From the NCBI GenBank assembly GCA_009602735.1, contig WELA01005813.1, forward strand, positions 155,828 to 218,216: a stretch of 62,389 bases of DNA, read 5' to 3'. Below are positions 22,201-34,319 of the stretch, piece by piece. Position 1 is the first letter of the stretch, and each line of letters starts with the position of its first letter. Position numbers and translations under genes: made by a program. This DNA is from Mesotaenium endlicherianum (taxonomy: Eukaryota > Streptophyta > Zygnematophyceae > Zygnematales > Mesotaeniaceae). A model generated the notes under the pieces. It did no database searches and was not told the origin of the DNA. It worked only from the letters and a program-made list of their open reading frames with translations.

Positions 22201-24902
22201 TCAGCAGAATGACCCCTCAAGAAAAGGAGACCGGAAGCAAGGGGGCCCCGGGGGNNNNNNNNNNNNNNNNNNNNNNNNNNNNNNNNNNNNNNNNNNNNNN
22301 NNNNNNNNNNNNNNNNNNNNNNNNNNNNNNNNNNNNNNNNNNNNNNNNNNNNNNNNNNNNNNNNNNNNNNNNNNNNNNNNNNNNNNNNNNNNNNNNNNNN
22401 NNNNNNNNNNNNNNNNNNNNNNNNNNNNNNNNNNNNNNNNNNNNNNNNNNNNNNNNNNNNNNAACCCCCCGGCCCACCGAACTCTACCCCGCCCGTTCTC
22501 CCCCCTTCCCATAGAGCAAGCAGGGCAAGGGGAGAGCTCGGAGAGATGGAAGGGAGCGCACCATAGTTGGCGTAGTCCATGTGCATCATGTCCAGGCCCG
22601 TCTTGCGCGTCAGCTCCACCTCCACGTCCTGCCAGGTGTCGCCCAGGGGCCAGGTGTGAGCATGCATGCGCCATCCCCGCGCTCGCGCTCGCGCTCGCCC
22701 TTGCCCACACTCTCACGCGGGCTACAGTGCGAGAAAAAGAGAGACGCCGACGGGCCACAGCAGAGTGTCTTCTCACTGCTGTACATACACATTTTGCCGG
22801 CCTCCAAAAGACCACCCCACCTTTCCTCCTTGTGTGCACCTGATTACTTTGATGCCCCAGATCTTAATGCCCCAGATCTTAATGCCCCAACGCCCCAAAT
22901 TTGATGCCCCTAAGAGACCCCTCAAGCGGAAAAGAGCGCGGAAAATACATGCATTCGCATGGGAGATGCAACGGACGTATCGGAGAAGCAGATAGATGTA
23001 TCGTCACACGACGCAGGCAACACGCGACAGGGCAGCCGAGAGGAGTAGATAAACTGCGTCGGCCTGTCAGCCAGCCAGCCAGCCAGCAGGGCACACCGTG
23101 AGAGCTGCAATTAACACCCACTGCAAATCTCCCCCCCCAACCCCCCCCCCAACAAACCCCATCCCCTCAGCCCTCACTTCCCTTGGTGGCAAATGCCTGC
23201 TTTGATCCACAGCCCGTAATACTCTACCCCCCCACACACACCCCCCCCGGGTCTTTGTACACGATCGTAAACCACTGATGCTTCTACTGCTGCTGGTGCT
23301 GCTAGTGTTTCCCTTGTGCTGGCGAGAGGATCGAGCTGCCAGCCCTGTACCCTGCAGGGGAGCGCTTCCTCCCTCTGCTACCGAGGGGTCTCTGGAGCCT
23401 TGTCACTCGCCAGATGCTAATGAGGAATACTAGAAACAACCAACTCTTAGGGGTAATCGCCTGTGATAGAGGCAACCAGCCTTAAGCTACGGCACTTGAG
23501 GACTAAATCCACACCTGCACCTGCACTCGCTCACACACTCACCTGCAGAGACACTCACACAAACACACCAGGGCAGAGGGAAAGCGAGAGAGACCGAGAG
23601 ACCGGAAGAGAGAAAGATGGAAGCAGACCAGGCCCGAGCGCGAGCGCAAGCTTGAGAGCGAGCGAGAGTGGGCTCGGCCGCAACAGAGCAACAGAGCATG
23701 AGGAGGAGAGAGTGACAGAGGGAGCGAGCAAGCAAGAGGACGGCTGAGGGGGGGTCGGAGAGGGGGCGCGGGGAGGGAGGGAGGGATGGAGGAAGAGGGG
23801 GGGGAGGGGGGGGAGGGGGGGGAGGCGCTGACCTGGTAGAGGCTGCCGCCGCACGCGACGTTGAGCACCTGCGAGCCGCGGCAGATGCCGAGGTAGGGCA
23901 CGCAGCGCTCCAGGCAGCGGCGCGCCAGCTGGAACTCGATGGAATCCTTGGCGTGGTCGATGGCGGAGTCGCTGCTGTGCGCCGCCTTGATCTGCGCCAG
24001 CTCGTCGGGGCTGAGGCTGCTGAGGTCGGCGTCGTAGAGCGCGGGGTCAATGTCCTCGCCCTCGCACAGCAGCACGCCATGGATGGGCTCGAAGCTGTCC
24101 AGCAGCGCGTGCAGCCCCAGGACACGTGGCACGATGATGGGCACCGCGCCATACTTCACGATCAGGTCCAGGTGGTACTCGCCTGCAGGCAGGCAAGCAC
24201 GCAGGGGGGTGAGCGGGCGGGCGGGCGGGGGGGCACGCCAGGTGGCGCATGCCCGGGGCGTGCGGCAGCTCCCGAGGCGCGACGAGGGAGTTTTCTGCAT
24301 CTCGTGTTTTCTGTCCACGAGCGTTGCCATTGTTCTATGATACTTTTATGTTTATCTCCCGTCGTTGAAGATTGAGGGTCCAGCAAGGGTGTAGAAAAAG
24401 AGCCCTGTGCATCCACTTCAGTTTTCTGGCAGAGGGGAGCCAGAAGAGCAAGGGGTGTTGTTCCCGAGACTGTGACGAATAGAGGGAAAGACAGCAGGAG
24501 AGTGCGAAGAAAATCGAGAGAGGAGTTGGTGACCACCCTCCCCTTCCTGCTCGCCCTTGACAAGAAGGACGGCGAGAGAAGGGCTGGGCAGTCCGAGAGC
24601 GTAAGATTCGGAACTCATACTAATTGAAATGCTCACGATGGAGTTGGGGCGATGGATAGCGCCCTCTACACATTTCCAGTTGTGTGGAGCAAATTAAGCG
24701 ACTGCTGAGAGAAACGCCAGAGAAAGGAAAGAGCGGAGGTGGATTGTGACTGACCAACAAAGTCGACAAACTTGTTCTTGCGCACTGTTCTGCGGGACAC
24801 GATGAGGACACGTGGCAGCACGTGAGCCAGCGCTGCAGCTGCTGCCGCCGCCTCGCCGGCGCCTCCATTGAGCTGAGAGAGCTCCCCCTCTAAGGCCTCC
24901 AT
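18344..24902 (-). CDS. class I glutamine amidotransferase-like protein, GAT1_2.1 type
   Basis: Seven minus-strand exons join in phase: 24755-24902 (ATG), 23833-24182, 22562-22628, 21662-21780, 20322-20549, 19278-19751 and 18344-18595 (TGA), giving 545 residues. The first 304 residues follow the plant GAT1_2.1 (At1g15040) family closely: [33 protein letters not shown], the nucleophile Cys near 150 in [24 protein letters not shown], and the His-Glu pair near 271/273 in GLQFHPER. This is the peptidase C26/PuuD fold, hydrolysing gamma-glutamyl amide bonds; the plant member is nitrogen-responsive. Exons 6-7 add a long tail with poly-Gln, Ser/Gly runs and a helical end, longer than I remember for Arabidopsis. 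The fifth intron uses a GC donor. An assembly gap lies in the third intron. There is no clear transit peptide. Confidence 0.88.
19193..19253. repeat. (CT)n followed by (CA)n microsatellite
   Basis: A compound microsatellite about 24 bp outside the donor of exon 6 of the amidotransferase gene. On the coding strand it reads (GT)n then (AG)n just after the 5' splice site. Confidence 0.95.
20801..20893. repeat. (CACGGG)n and (CACG)n microsatellites
   Basis: CACGGG repeats at 20801-20827 and CACG repeats at 20869-20893, both in the fourth intron of the amidotransferase gene. Confidence 0.9.
22255..22462. other. assembly gap (208 N)
   Basis: A run of N inside the third intron of the amidotransferase gene, flanked by G-rich and C-rich sequence. 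It does not remove coding sequence in the model. Confidence 0.98.
22854..22912. repeat. short minisatellite, about 15-bp unit
   Basis: Three to four copies of a TGCCCCAGATCTTAA-like unit in an intron of the amidotransferase gene. Confidence 0.8.
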
Positions 24903-25362
24903 GCTCTGTCAGTCCTCTGCTGGCCTCTTAGTCTGCTGCCTTTGCTCAAGAAGGAAACTTGCTTGTGTCTCAGAAGCTGATCCCCTCTGTGTGCAGTGTA
25001 CTTTGCTCCAGTCTAAAGGAGATGGAGATATATACTCCTGAAAATCAAGCAAGAAGAACCAGGTGTCGACATCTCAGGCATCGCATGGTGGCAACAGAAG
25101 GAGTACTGTAGCCCGGGTGGCAACAAGCAGGAGCCGAAGCTGTTGATGGAGAGAACTTTGTCTTCAACTTGGTTGCAGCGAGAAACACGTCACAAATTGA
25201 CAGGACCTAGAATTGCACGCTCAGAAGGGATTTGGCACATGCACGTCTTTTGAGGTAGACAGTGGCCAGAGGGAGGGCAGGTGAGCAGAGTGAGCATACC
25301 TTATACTTGACAAACTTATGTGTAACAGTACGAGGAACTGAGAATGATCGCTTTGACTTTCA

Positions 25363-25396
<34 letters not shown>

Positions 25397-27464
25397 CTGC
25401 CCTTTGAGCGGAAATACGTCTTCTTGTTTCAACCAATCGTTAGTCAAGAACCAAGAAGGCTAGACGCTTCAGCCGTAAGCAACTTACGCTTTACTGAAAT
25501 TAACAAGCCTAGGAGCAGAATAAGGGGTGAAAAGGAGAAATCATATATCCGGCAGTGAGAAGAGGGACCTGCTGCATCTGCAAAATAAGATATGTGACTA
25601 GCCCTTCCCTCTAGAGCCGTTTTCACAAAGACAATACGCTTCACTCATGAACCTTACCAGCTCATTGTAGCAACCCTTAGGCACCTTCGGACTCTACCCA
25701 CTCGGAGCTAGTATAGACACTTGTATCTGGCAAATATTTGGCCTCCTACTGCTCCTAACTGCCCCTGCATTGCTTTTGCTGGCGACATGGCATCAGAAAT
25801 CAGCCAAGTCACTGCTGACGCAGGCCGTCTGCGGAAAGTAACCTGTTCCGACGTGTTGGATGTTCGCATCTAAGTGCGACTCTCGCACGCACTCGCAAGC
25901 ACTCGCACGCATGCTTGCAAAGACTCGTCAGCATTCGTCTCGAGCAGGTCTGAACTGTCCGAATGGCCCCGAGTCCCGACTCCGAATGGTCCGGATCATC
26001 GATCGATCCGGAGCCTAGATTTCTTGGATAAGTACAGAGAAAGTAGGCAGTATTTATGCCTTTCCCTAATTACGTAAAACAATGAGTGGTACGAGCAACT
26101 ATTCATAATACACCAAGATTTGTAGCAATCAGTACGAAGAGAAGAGTTGTAAGCAATAAAAACTAAGATACGAAGAATGGTCCAATGCTACGCCTTCAAA
26201 GTTTGAGTCACGACGGGAAAGTTGCAATTTCGCAGAACGGACAACTTTTATAATCAATATGAGTATAAAGAACACTCCAGAAGTATGTGCATCAAAGGAA
26301 TAGGTACACATAATCAATATGCGGTACGGGCAAAGATCACAAAGTACATGAGAAGGCGTGAGAAGACTCAGAGTAGTAGTATAACCATGAGGTGATAGCT
26401 CCCTTAGTTTGGGCGTTCATTGCAACACTTTTTTGGTTGCGTCATAGAACTCCTTGATCTTTTTATCCCACTTTAGCCCCAAGGGTTACAATGAAAGTCA
26501 ATAAAACGGGAACTTCTGCGCACACCTTGCAATTTTTGCAAAATAAATCAATGATTTTTTGGTTACTTAGCACCTCATGATACTCCTACCCTTGCGGGAA
26601 GAATAGTGGTATATCCATACCTTCAATTAGCTTCTGACACTACACCAAAGTAGTATGCCTGGCCAAAAACGGGTTCATCTGATAAAGATTGAATATGCCC
26701 ACATCACGGGGCCCGATGGGATCGTTTAATTAAGTTTGATGTTAGATGGTGCGTATCTTGCCCTTGTACAAAATTCAATCTATGGTCGAGGTTGATAAAT
26801 TAGAAACAATATTTAATCAATCATTATTGAGGTACACTTTGATATGAAATTGTTCGATAATTACAAATATGTTTAATAATATTGAGCTAAAACATCTCGT
26901 CCCTACAAGTTGAGTGTGTTCACGAAAACAAGCTTGACGGAAGACTTCAAACGGGAGCGTTTGTGGATCTTGAGCAAAATATAGTCGATTTGGCTTTGAA
27001 GTCGTTCGCCCAATTATTTTTACATCGTCGTTGAACGAGTTATGCCTTTGCGCATGCGTCAAATAATCCCATGATTGATTTAGTTATATTTGGCGTCACA
27101 TTTACACTTCACGTTTGTCAATATTTTGCAAAAAGCAAGTGTACACGGCTCGGCCATTCGAAGCATGTGTAAGAGTGTGTCCTTTCATGTGAAATGAAAT
27201 GGACACGTGATACTGCTAAATATTGCGTACAAAATGTATGTTCTATACCTACAGACAGGATGGTTGCACCGATGATCGGGTAGAACATGTGTGATGCTTT
27301 ACACATGCCTATTGACACATAAGATTGATACATTGAAATTATATTAAGATTCACAAGAAGATATGATACACGCCAAAAATTGACAATTGGTGTAATGAAT
27401 GACACCATAGGAAATGGGCAAGGTTAATGGGTATTGAGGGAAGGTGTGAGCATGAGAAAGACAA
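24903..27464. other. promoter region of the amidotransferase gene and AT-rich intergenic DNA
   Basis: It contains the presumed 5' UTR and promoter of the minus-strand gene, a (TA)n run, and a hairpin at 25991-26011 (CCGGATC and GATCCGG arms, 7-base loop). I see no coding exon. Confidence 0.4.
25364..25394. repeat. (TA)n microsatellite
   Basis: About 15 TA dinucleotides, upstream of the amidotransferase gene. Confidence 0.95.
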
Positions 27465-27968
27465 TGTAGTGATTTGAGTTATTATATATTAGTTTGCATA
27501 TATTTTAATGTTTTCAAATATATTTGGAGTAGTATTGTGTGGAGTCAAGTGTGAATAGGTACTCTAGTAGCTTGGTTCATGTCCTTTGAACCTTCGAAGG
27601 CATTTTCGAAGTTAGAGGAAAGACCTAGAAGAACTCCATGTGGCAAAAGTCAAATGTGCCATTTTTAGGTCAAAAGGACATGTGTACATTATTCTAGAAA
27701 GAGGTGGCAAGTTTTGGGATGTGTTGGGTGCCAACACATCAACATACACTTTCCTAGAAATTACTTATGTAGCAAGTATATAAACAAGAGCTAGAACATA
27801 GAAAGACATTCCAGAATCACTCTTGTACTTGCCAAAATCCAGAAATATATTTAACTTTCAAGAAGCCATCTCTCTTTCGAGAAGCTACCACTTGTGTTCA
27901 AAGATCCTTGTCTTGAATAGATAAACTATTCTGTTTTACTAAGTATTATATCTATCTGTCTCACTACA
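27465..27968 (+). mobile_element. solo LTR of the same chromovirus family
   Basis: 504 bp matching the LTRs at 5412 and 11589, with about ten differences by eye, TG...CA ends and a perfect 5-bp target duplication GACAA (27460-27464 and 27969-27973). The internal region is absent, so it arose by recombination between two LTRs. It retains the TATA box near 27777 and the upstream hairpin. Confidence 0.95.
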
Positions 27969-30130
27969 GACAACAAGGATGTAACGCGATGACAAGGTGG
28001 TGTAGAGTGGTTCAAACAGGTTTCAAATGGTCTAGAATGGTAGAGACTATGCTCTCAAGCAAGAACGTAGTGTATGCAAAATTCGTTGTCGGCAAAATAG
28101 GCCTGAACTTTTCCAAATAGATTTAAAGAGACTATGACTTGCACATGCCTTCCTATTCACGAGGAGTATTGTGCGGCAAATATGGCGCGTGAAGTATTTC
28201 AAACAGAAGCTCACCTGATATGACATGTTTCCCGATCTACACGTTAATTTCCAAAAAAAAAGGTGCAAAAGGGCATCCGTCAAAAAAATATTCAAAACTC
28301 GTTTTCTTTAGTGCAGTCTGAACCTTTTAAGGTATATTTTCAATTTCTTTCAAAAGTTGAAATTTGAAACAACTTGTAGATGGTTTGCTCACAATGTCGA
28401 TTGACAATTTGAACCACTCTAATCCCCTAAGTCCCTACAACTCCTAGTATTTAGCCATTATTCAATATTATATTACCTTTTTGCATATTTAATAACCAAG
28501 TTGACAAGGCGAGATGTAAAAAAAAATTTAACAAAAAATAAAAAATCAAAGAAAATTGGTAGAGAGCCTAGACAAGAGAAAAGTCCCGTACTATAATTTT
28601 GTGGTTTTTATTTGGTCATTGACTCCCACACCTAATTGGTGTAACAAATTAACCAGTCATGAAAACTAACTTGTCAGGTTAGATTTCGTTTGAAATACGT
28701 TTGCGCGCCATATTCGTTACCTAGTCCTCATAATAAGGTAGCATGTGCAAGTTCTAGTTCCAAATTTCTTTGAAAGTTGAATACTAGGTTTTTTTCATGT
28801 TGAAAGCAGTTAAGCCTATCTTGATTACCCATGCATCATCCAGTGAGGAAATGAAACATGCACTTAAAAAGGTCATACATCACGAAAAAGTAGTGGCACA
28901 CGAGAACGAGGCCTGTTTTGTGTTCGTCAGAAAAGCACCCCTCACGTAACCTGTGTGAGGGGGGAAATCAGTAAGGGCCCTCGCCCGTGTGAGAGCTGGC
29001 CTGTACGCGTTCAAAATTGCAGCTTTACGACGCGAAAGCGTTTGTTGTGAACGTTTTTCCTGTGCGGCCCCAATGCGGCCTGCCCTTTCGCGACCCCCAT
29101 AAATTGGGCCGTCGCCATAACTTATTCCTCTTTTTTTCATTTCGTGTAGAGAGTGCACCATTAAGGCGCTTTTTGTGAGCGGCCATTGCGAGCAAAAGCG
29201 AGGCCATCGCCTCGCCTGGGCCGCGAGGTAGCTCGTCATGGGGGCGTGGAGACGGCGCTCATGCTCGTTAGATGGGTCGATGGGGTTGGAAGGTCAAGAG
29301 CGCCTGCTGCTGGGCATCCGTGGGCCCTCGTCGTTGCAGGCGGCCATGCAGGCGGCCATGGCCGCCTGCTTGCTATGAGGGTGTAAGAGAAAGATAGGGT
29401 GGAAGGGGAGGGAGGAGAAGGATGGAGGGGAGGGAGAGAGGGAGGGGGGAGGTCGTTGCGTCGACTGGGAGCGTCGACAGCGTTCGCGCTGTTTCGACGC
29501 GTTTTTTTGTCGCGATCTTTCGGAGGGGCCTTATGAGGGGAATATTGTCGGTCCCCTCACAAAAGTACCGAACACGATCGAGAAAAGGGCACTATCATGA
29601 ACACGAGATAATCATCAGGCCGGAGTAGTGGTACGCAAAATATCTACTACTGTGGGACGTGAAGTAACCTAGTGAAATGTTGCTGAACGATAACGCCTGT
29701 GAACAGGTGGGATCGGTCTTTAATGAAAATGTTTGGAGATGTGCGGGCGGCGCAGCGCCTGCGCTTTTGTTACGAGCCCAACAGAGCTCCCAGCGCCCCT
29801 GCCAGCCCCCAGCCCACGATACATGTTTCTGACGACCGACTGCCAAGGGCGCCTGCATGAAGCAGCAGTGAGGTGCGCTCTGGATGAGACTATACGCTCA
29901 GGCACAAGAAGAATACTTGTTGACATAACTTTATGGTGGTATGACCGGTGGGTTTGGTGAGTTGATGAGCAGACCAGCATAAATAAGCAAGAGCTTACTT
30001 CTGTATCTACGGCATCCTGATCCGTACTGCCTGCATTTTGCTCTGAATCTAGTGTGGCGAAGGGAGGCAGGTGGCCACTTGACACACAATTTGCGCATAT
30101 ATGGAGTAGAAGGCTTTGGATGTCAGCACA
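27969..30130. other. intergenic DNA upstream of the PRPP synthase gene
   Basis: AT-rich up to about 28870, then a GC-rich block (28880-29560) with a hairpin near 28938-28961 (CCCTCAC/GTGAGGG arms) and a 22-bp perfect palindrome at 29348-29369, then the presumed PRPP synthase promoter. No coding exon is supported in the GC-rich block. Confidence 0.4.
29348..29369. repeat. 22-bp perfect palindrome
   Basis: Each half is GCAGGCGGCCA or its complement, with no loop. It is preceded by a direct copy of the left half, so the site is a direct repeat plus a palindrome. Confidence 0.85.
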
Positions 30131-33100
30131 ATGGCTGCAAGTTTCTTTTGCGGGGCCGTGCATTTATCACTTTTTCGCCAGGATTCCACATCAGTGACGA
30201 ATGTGAGTGAAGTCGCTAGTACGCAATCACGAGTAGCGTCCAGCCAGGGAGGACTGAAGGCTTGGAAAGACGGGCTTCGTCCCCTTCATTCTATAGAAAT
30301 TTTAGGAGAAGTCTGCAGAAGAGGAAGGCTCCTTAGAGTGCAAGCAGTTAATACAGAGCTCAGCCCTGCACCTTTAGACATGGAAAGCAGATCTTCGATC
30401 AGCGCTAGTCTTCTATCTGCTGTCTTGGGTAGCCGACAAGATGAAGGCACTTCGTGCCACATTCTGGACAGGCCAACCCGGAAAGATGTGTGCTTGTTTT
30501 ATTGCCGAGAAGCTGAGGAATTGGCACGCAAAGTAGCAGCTGGGAATGACTACATTGAGCTGCGGCCCATTAAGTGGAGGTCAGTGCGCCTTAAATACTC
30601 TACACGCATGAAGCTGGCATGCAACCATGAGCTCGAGGATCCACCTTCTATTGCCATCTTGCCACCACACTCTCACAAAGAATATTAAGTAGTACTAGCA
30701 GCCTACAGAGCTTTTACATTCACCTCTGTTATTATTATAGATCCTGCGTTGCATGTCATAATTTCTGTGGTCATACTTTGCTCACACTTCGTGAAGCTTC
30801 GGACAGAAAGACATCATCTTGGCAGTTGTTGCTACTTGGAGGCAACTTATGCAGCTGGGGAGTCTGGTGTGCAGTTGTTGCAGGACAGAATTGCACTTCT
30901 CTTGTGCACTTACCTCATACATAAGAACCAATGCACGAGGGCTAATAAGCACAGGGTAGAAAGTCAAATGCCAATGGCCTACCAAATCACGTCTTTTCCT
31001 ATCTTCTCCGCTTCTGCTTCCCCTTCCTCCTACACACGTGCCTACAATGGCTCCCCCTTGCGGGATACCTAGAATCACTAGGCGGGGGGGGATCACAAAA
31101 GCAAACAAAACATAAGCAACATAAAGCATATCAAAGCAGAATAGAACGATGTAGAGGTTCGGCAACGTTCTCATGCAGTCCCCTCAGGGTTGCATTGGCA
31201 GCCTGGAGCTCTTTCCAGCTCAGCATCCAGGTCAGGTGAAGCTTCCATCAGAACTGACTACACTAACGCCAGTGCCAAATCAGCTGGCCCAGCTGCAGAC
31301 TGCGAATCTGCAAAGCGAGTGGGATTTAGCGACTTCAGTGAAATATGCGTACATTAATATATGCATTCTCACATATGCTTTCGTGGAGAAATGAATATAT
31401 GTACCATACATGTTTCCACTTATACCATGTGTACATGTGTATGTGTACGTCTGTGCGTGCGTGTGTAGTCTCTGTGTATCCCCTCTCACCTGCTCCTGGG
31501 GTAGCGTACCAACGCCAGTGTCGCGGGGGCCTTGCGATGTACTACATATATAATCTACAGACATAAGTAATAATATAAACATTCCATTTGTTGATGTTCC
31601 TGATGTTTCCGGAACCTCACCCGTTGAGCTTTCCATGGCAGCACACATGCATATCAATGGGTCCCGATAGTAGGGCCTTCGTAATATCGATGTCAACATG
31701 GATGACAGCACCAACTCTGGCATAAGCCTCAAGGGGGGAGGAGGAAGGTAGTGGGGGAGTGGGGAGAGGGGTGGGGTTGGAGCAGGGCATGTTGTCAGGG
31801 GTGCCCCAGGCATGGCCTGTGGGAGATGATCGAGAGGAAGCAGTGTGCAAGGAGCAGCATGCTTGTTGTACATTGGCAGAGGGAAGCTTTTAGAGGAACG
31901 AAATTCTGAGAGTCTTGCGCTCAGAGGCCGGTCTTGAGAGTCTGGTGACCCCAGAGACATCTGGGACTAATGTATAGACTGCTAGTGAGGTCAGTGATAC
32001 GCGAAACTCTTTGCTTCAAGGCCCGGCAATGTGAAGGCGACAGGGGAGTGAGTCAGTGAGCGAGCAAGCAGGTGCGTCGAGACGGGTTCAGTGAGGGAGA
32101 AAGGCTGCGGGGATGCAGAGGGAGGACATCCAATTCCCTGAACGACACTCTGCTCCCTGCTCCTTTTCCGGCTCGTTCGTGTGCGCGCCTCCTGCCTGTG
32201 CGCAGCCAGTTTGCGGATGGCTACCCCAACCTGAACGTGCCCAACGCGCACGGCATCAGGAACCGCCACGTGGCGTTCCTGGCCTCCTTCAGCTCGCCAG
32301 GTGCCATCTTCGAGCAGCTGTCGGTGATCTACGCGCTGCCGCGCATGTTTGTCAGCAGCTTCACGCTGGTGCTGCCCTTCTTCCCCACGGGGACCTACGA
32401 GCGCATGGAGGACGAGGGCGACGTGGCGACAGCTGTCACTCTCGCGCGCATCCTGTCCAACATCCCACTCAGCCGGGGGGGGCCCACCAGCGTCGTGATC
32501 TTCGACATCCACGCCCTCCAGGTCAGCGCTGCCGCCGTGACTCGTTGTCCGCCACCTCATCATTCGCCTCCTCATCTTTTACCCACCTCATCTTGCCCAT
32601 GTCATCTTACCCCCCTCCTGCCTCCTCCCTCTCTCTCTCTCGCAACCTTCTCAAGACTCTACCTCTCGCTGCTGTTCCTCCCTATCCCACTCTCTTCTCC
32701 GTCCTCCTCTCTGCTCTTCCATGAGGCAGCTACTGTTCCCAGAGCTGGCCCCTCTCCCTTGCGGCTGCCTGTCTGACTGCACATCCTGGTGCGCCTCCTC
32801 CATCGCTGATGTGCTACGGTGCCTTCCTCTTCTGGGGGGTGGGGGGGGTTGCGGGGGAAGAGGTTGCGGGTGGGGGGGCTAGGGCTGTCTAGCAAGCTTT
32901 CCTCTGAGCAGTGACATGCAATGTCCGTAGTGGTGATAGCCCCATATGCTGCTGTTCTATACAGCCCCTCACGTGCTGGGGAGCCGGTACGTATGCCCCT
33001 GACCTAGCTTGGCCCGTGGCATGCGTGCGTGCGCGTGTGAGCAGGAGCGGTTCTACTTCGGGGACAACGTGCTGCCGTGCTTCGAGAGCGGCATCCCGCT

Positions 33101-33150
33101 GCTCAAGCACCGCCTGCACCAGCTGCCGGACTCCGACAAGGTTGGTGCCC

Positions 33151-33181
<31 letters not shown>

Positions 33182-33702
33182 CGTCCCTCCTTTATCTCTC
33201 GTTCTCTTGCTCTCTCTTGCTCACCCTCTCACTCTCCCATCGCTCTCTGTCTCCCTCTCCCCCGTGCTGAATCACTGAGCAATCTTTTGCTCGCGCACCC
33301 CATTTTTGCGTGCACTCTTCCAATTCACGTGCATTTAGTATACTCCTGGTCGCACACTCTCGAAAGAACAATCTGCTTGTCCTGTAACCTAAGGCCATCA
33401 ATCGCGGGTGGTGCTGTCCCGCGTGCGTTGCCACCGCCTGTGAAGCATCGGGGGCATGTGCATGGCCGTTCTTGTTGCGGGCTTGGTACTTCTTCCTCAA
33501 GATGAAGTCAGCGGACACATTGTGAGGACAGCGTGTGGGGTGTTGCGCATCGTGTGCATCGTGTGACCGACCGCACATCGTGTGGCTGCCCGTGCAGATC
33601 AGCATAGCCTTCCCGGACGAGGGCGCCTGGAAGCGCTTCCACCGCCAGCTTCAGCACTACCCCACGGTATCACTTCCTCTCCATCTCGCAGCTGCCAGCC
33701 AG

Positions 33703-33750
<48 letters not shown>

Positions 33751-34279
33751 CCAGCTGGGTCGATCAGCCGGCGGCCGGCCAGCGGGGCGTCTTGCCACGG
33801 CGATCTTGTTGCTCCTGGCATTGAAAACTGGAAACATGTGTGAACTAATGACGAGAAATGGTAGAGGCCTTTGCTTGAATGCGCCCACGTGTACGCTCGG
33901 CAATGTGCTCTCGCCGGATGTGCGCTGCGTGTGAGAGCATAATAAGACATTCATTTCTTCAATAAATATTCCCTTGGTGGAGTTCCTTGGCTTGGTTCAG
34001 TTTAGGTGTAGCGCAGGGGCATGCTAAGAACAAGTGCTCTCTGTAGGAGTGTACGTCGCAGCATGCTTGGGCGTAGCACCCTTGCACGTGTGGCATGCAC
34101 GTGTGCACGGTGCGCGTGCATGGGCACGCACACTTGAGCGTGCACGTGGGGATGATGCCGACCACCTGTGGTACATTGCCATCATACCGTCTCTCTTCGG
34201 TGCCGCATGTCGATGTACAGCTGTCGCCATCTGACTATCCCTGAGTCGCTGGTATCGGCCACTGTCATCACCCCGTAGC

Positions 34280-34319
<40 letters not shown>

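Noticed and set aside
28917..29590. Possible transposon with inverted ends around the GC-rich block
   Set aside because: Only a 7-base match (GTGTTCG) could be found between the two ends and no target duplication, so it is not supported.
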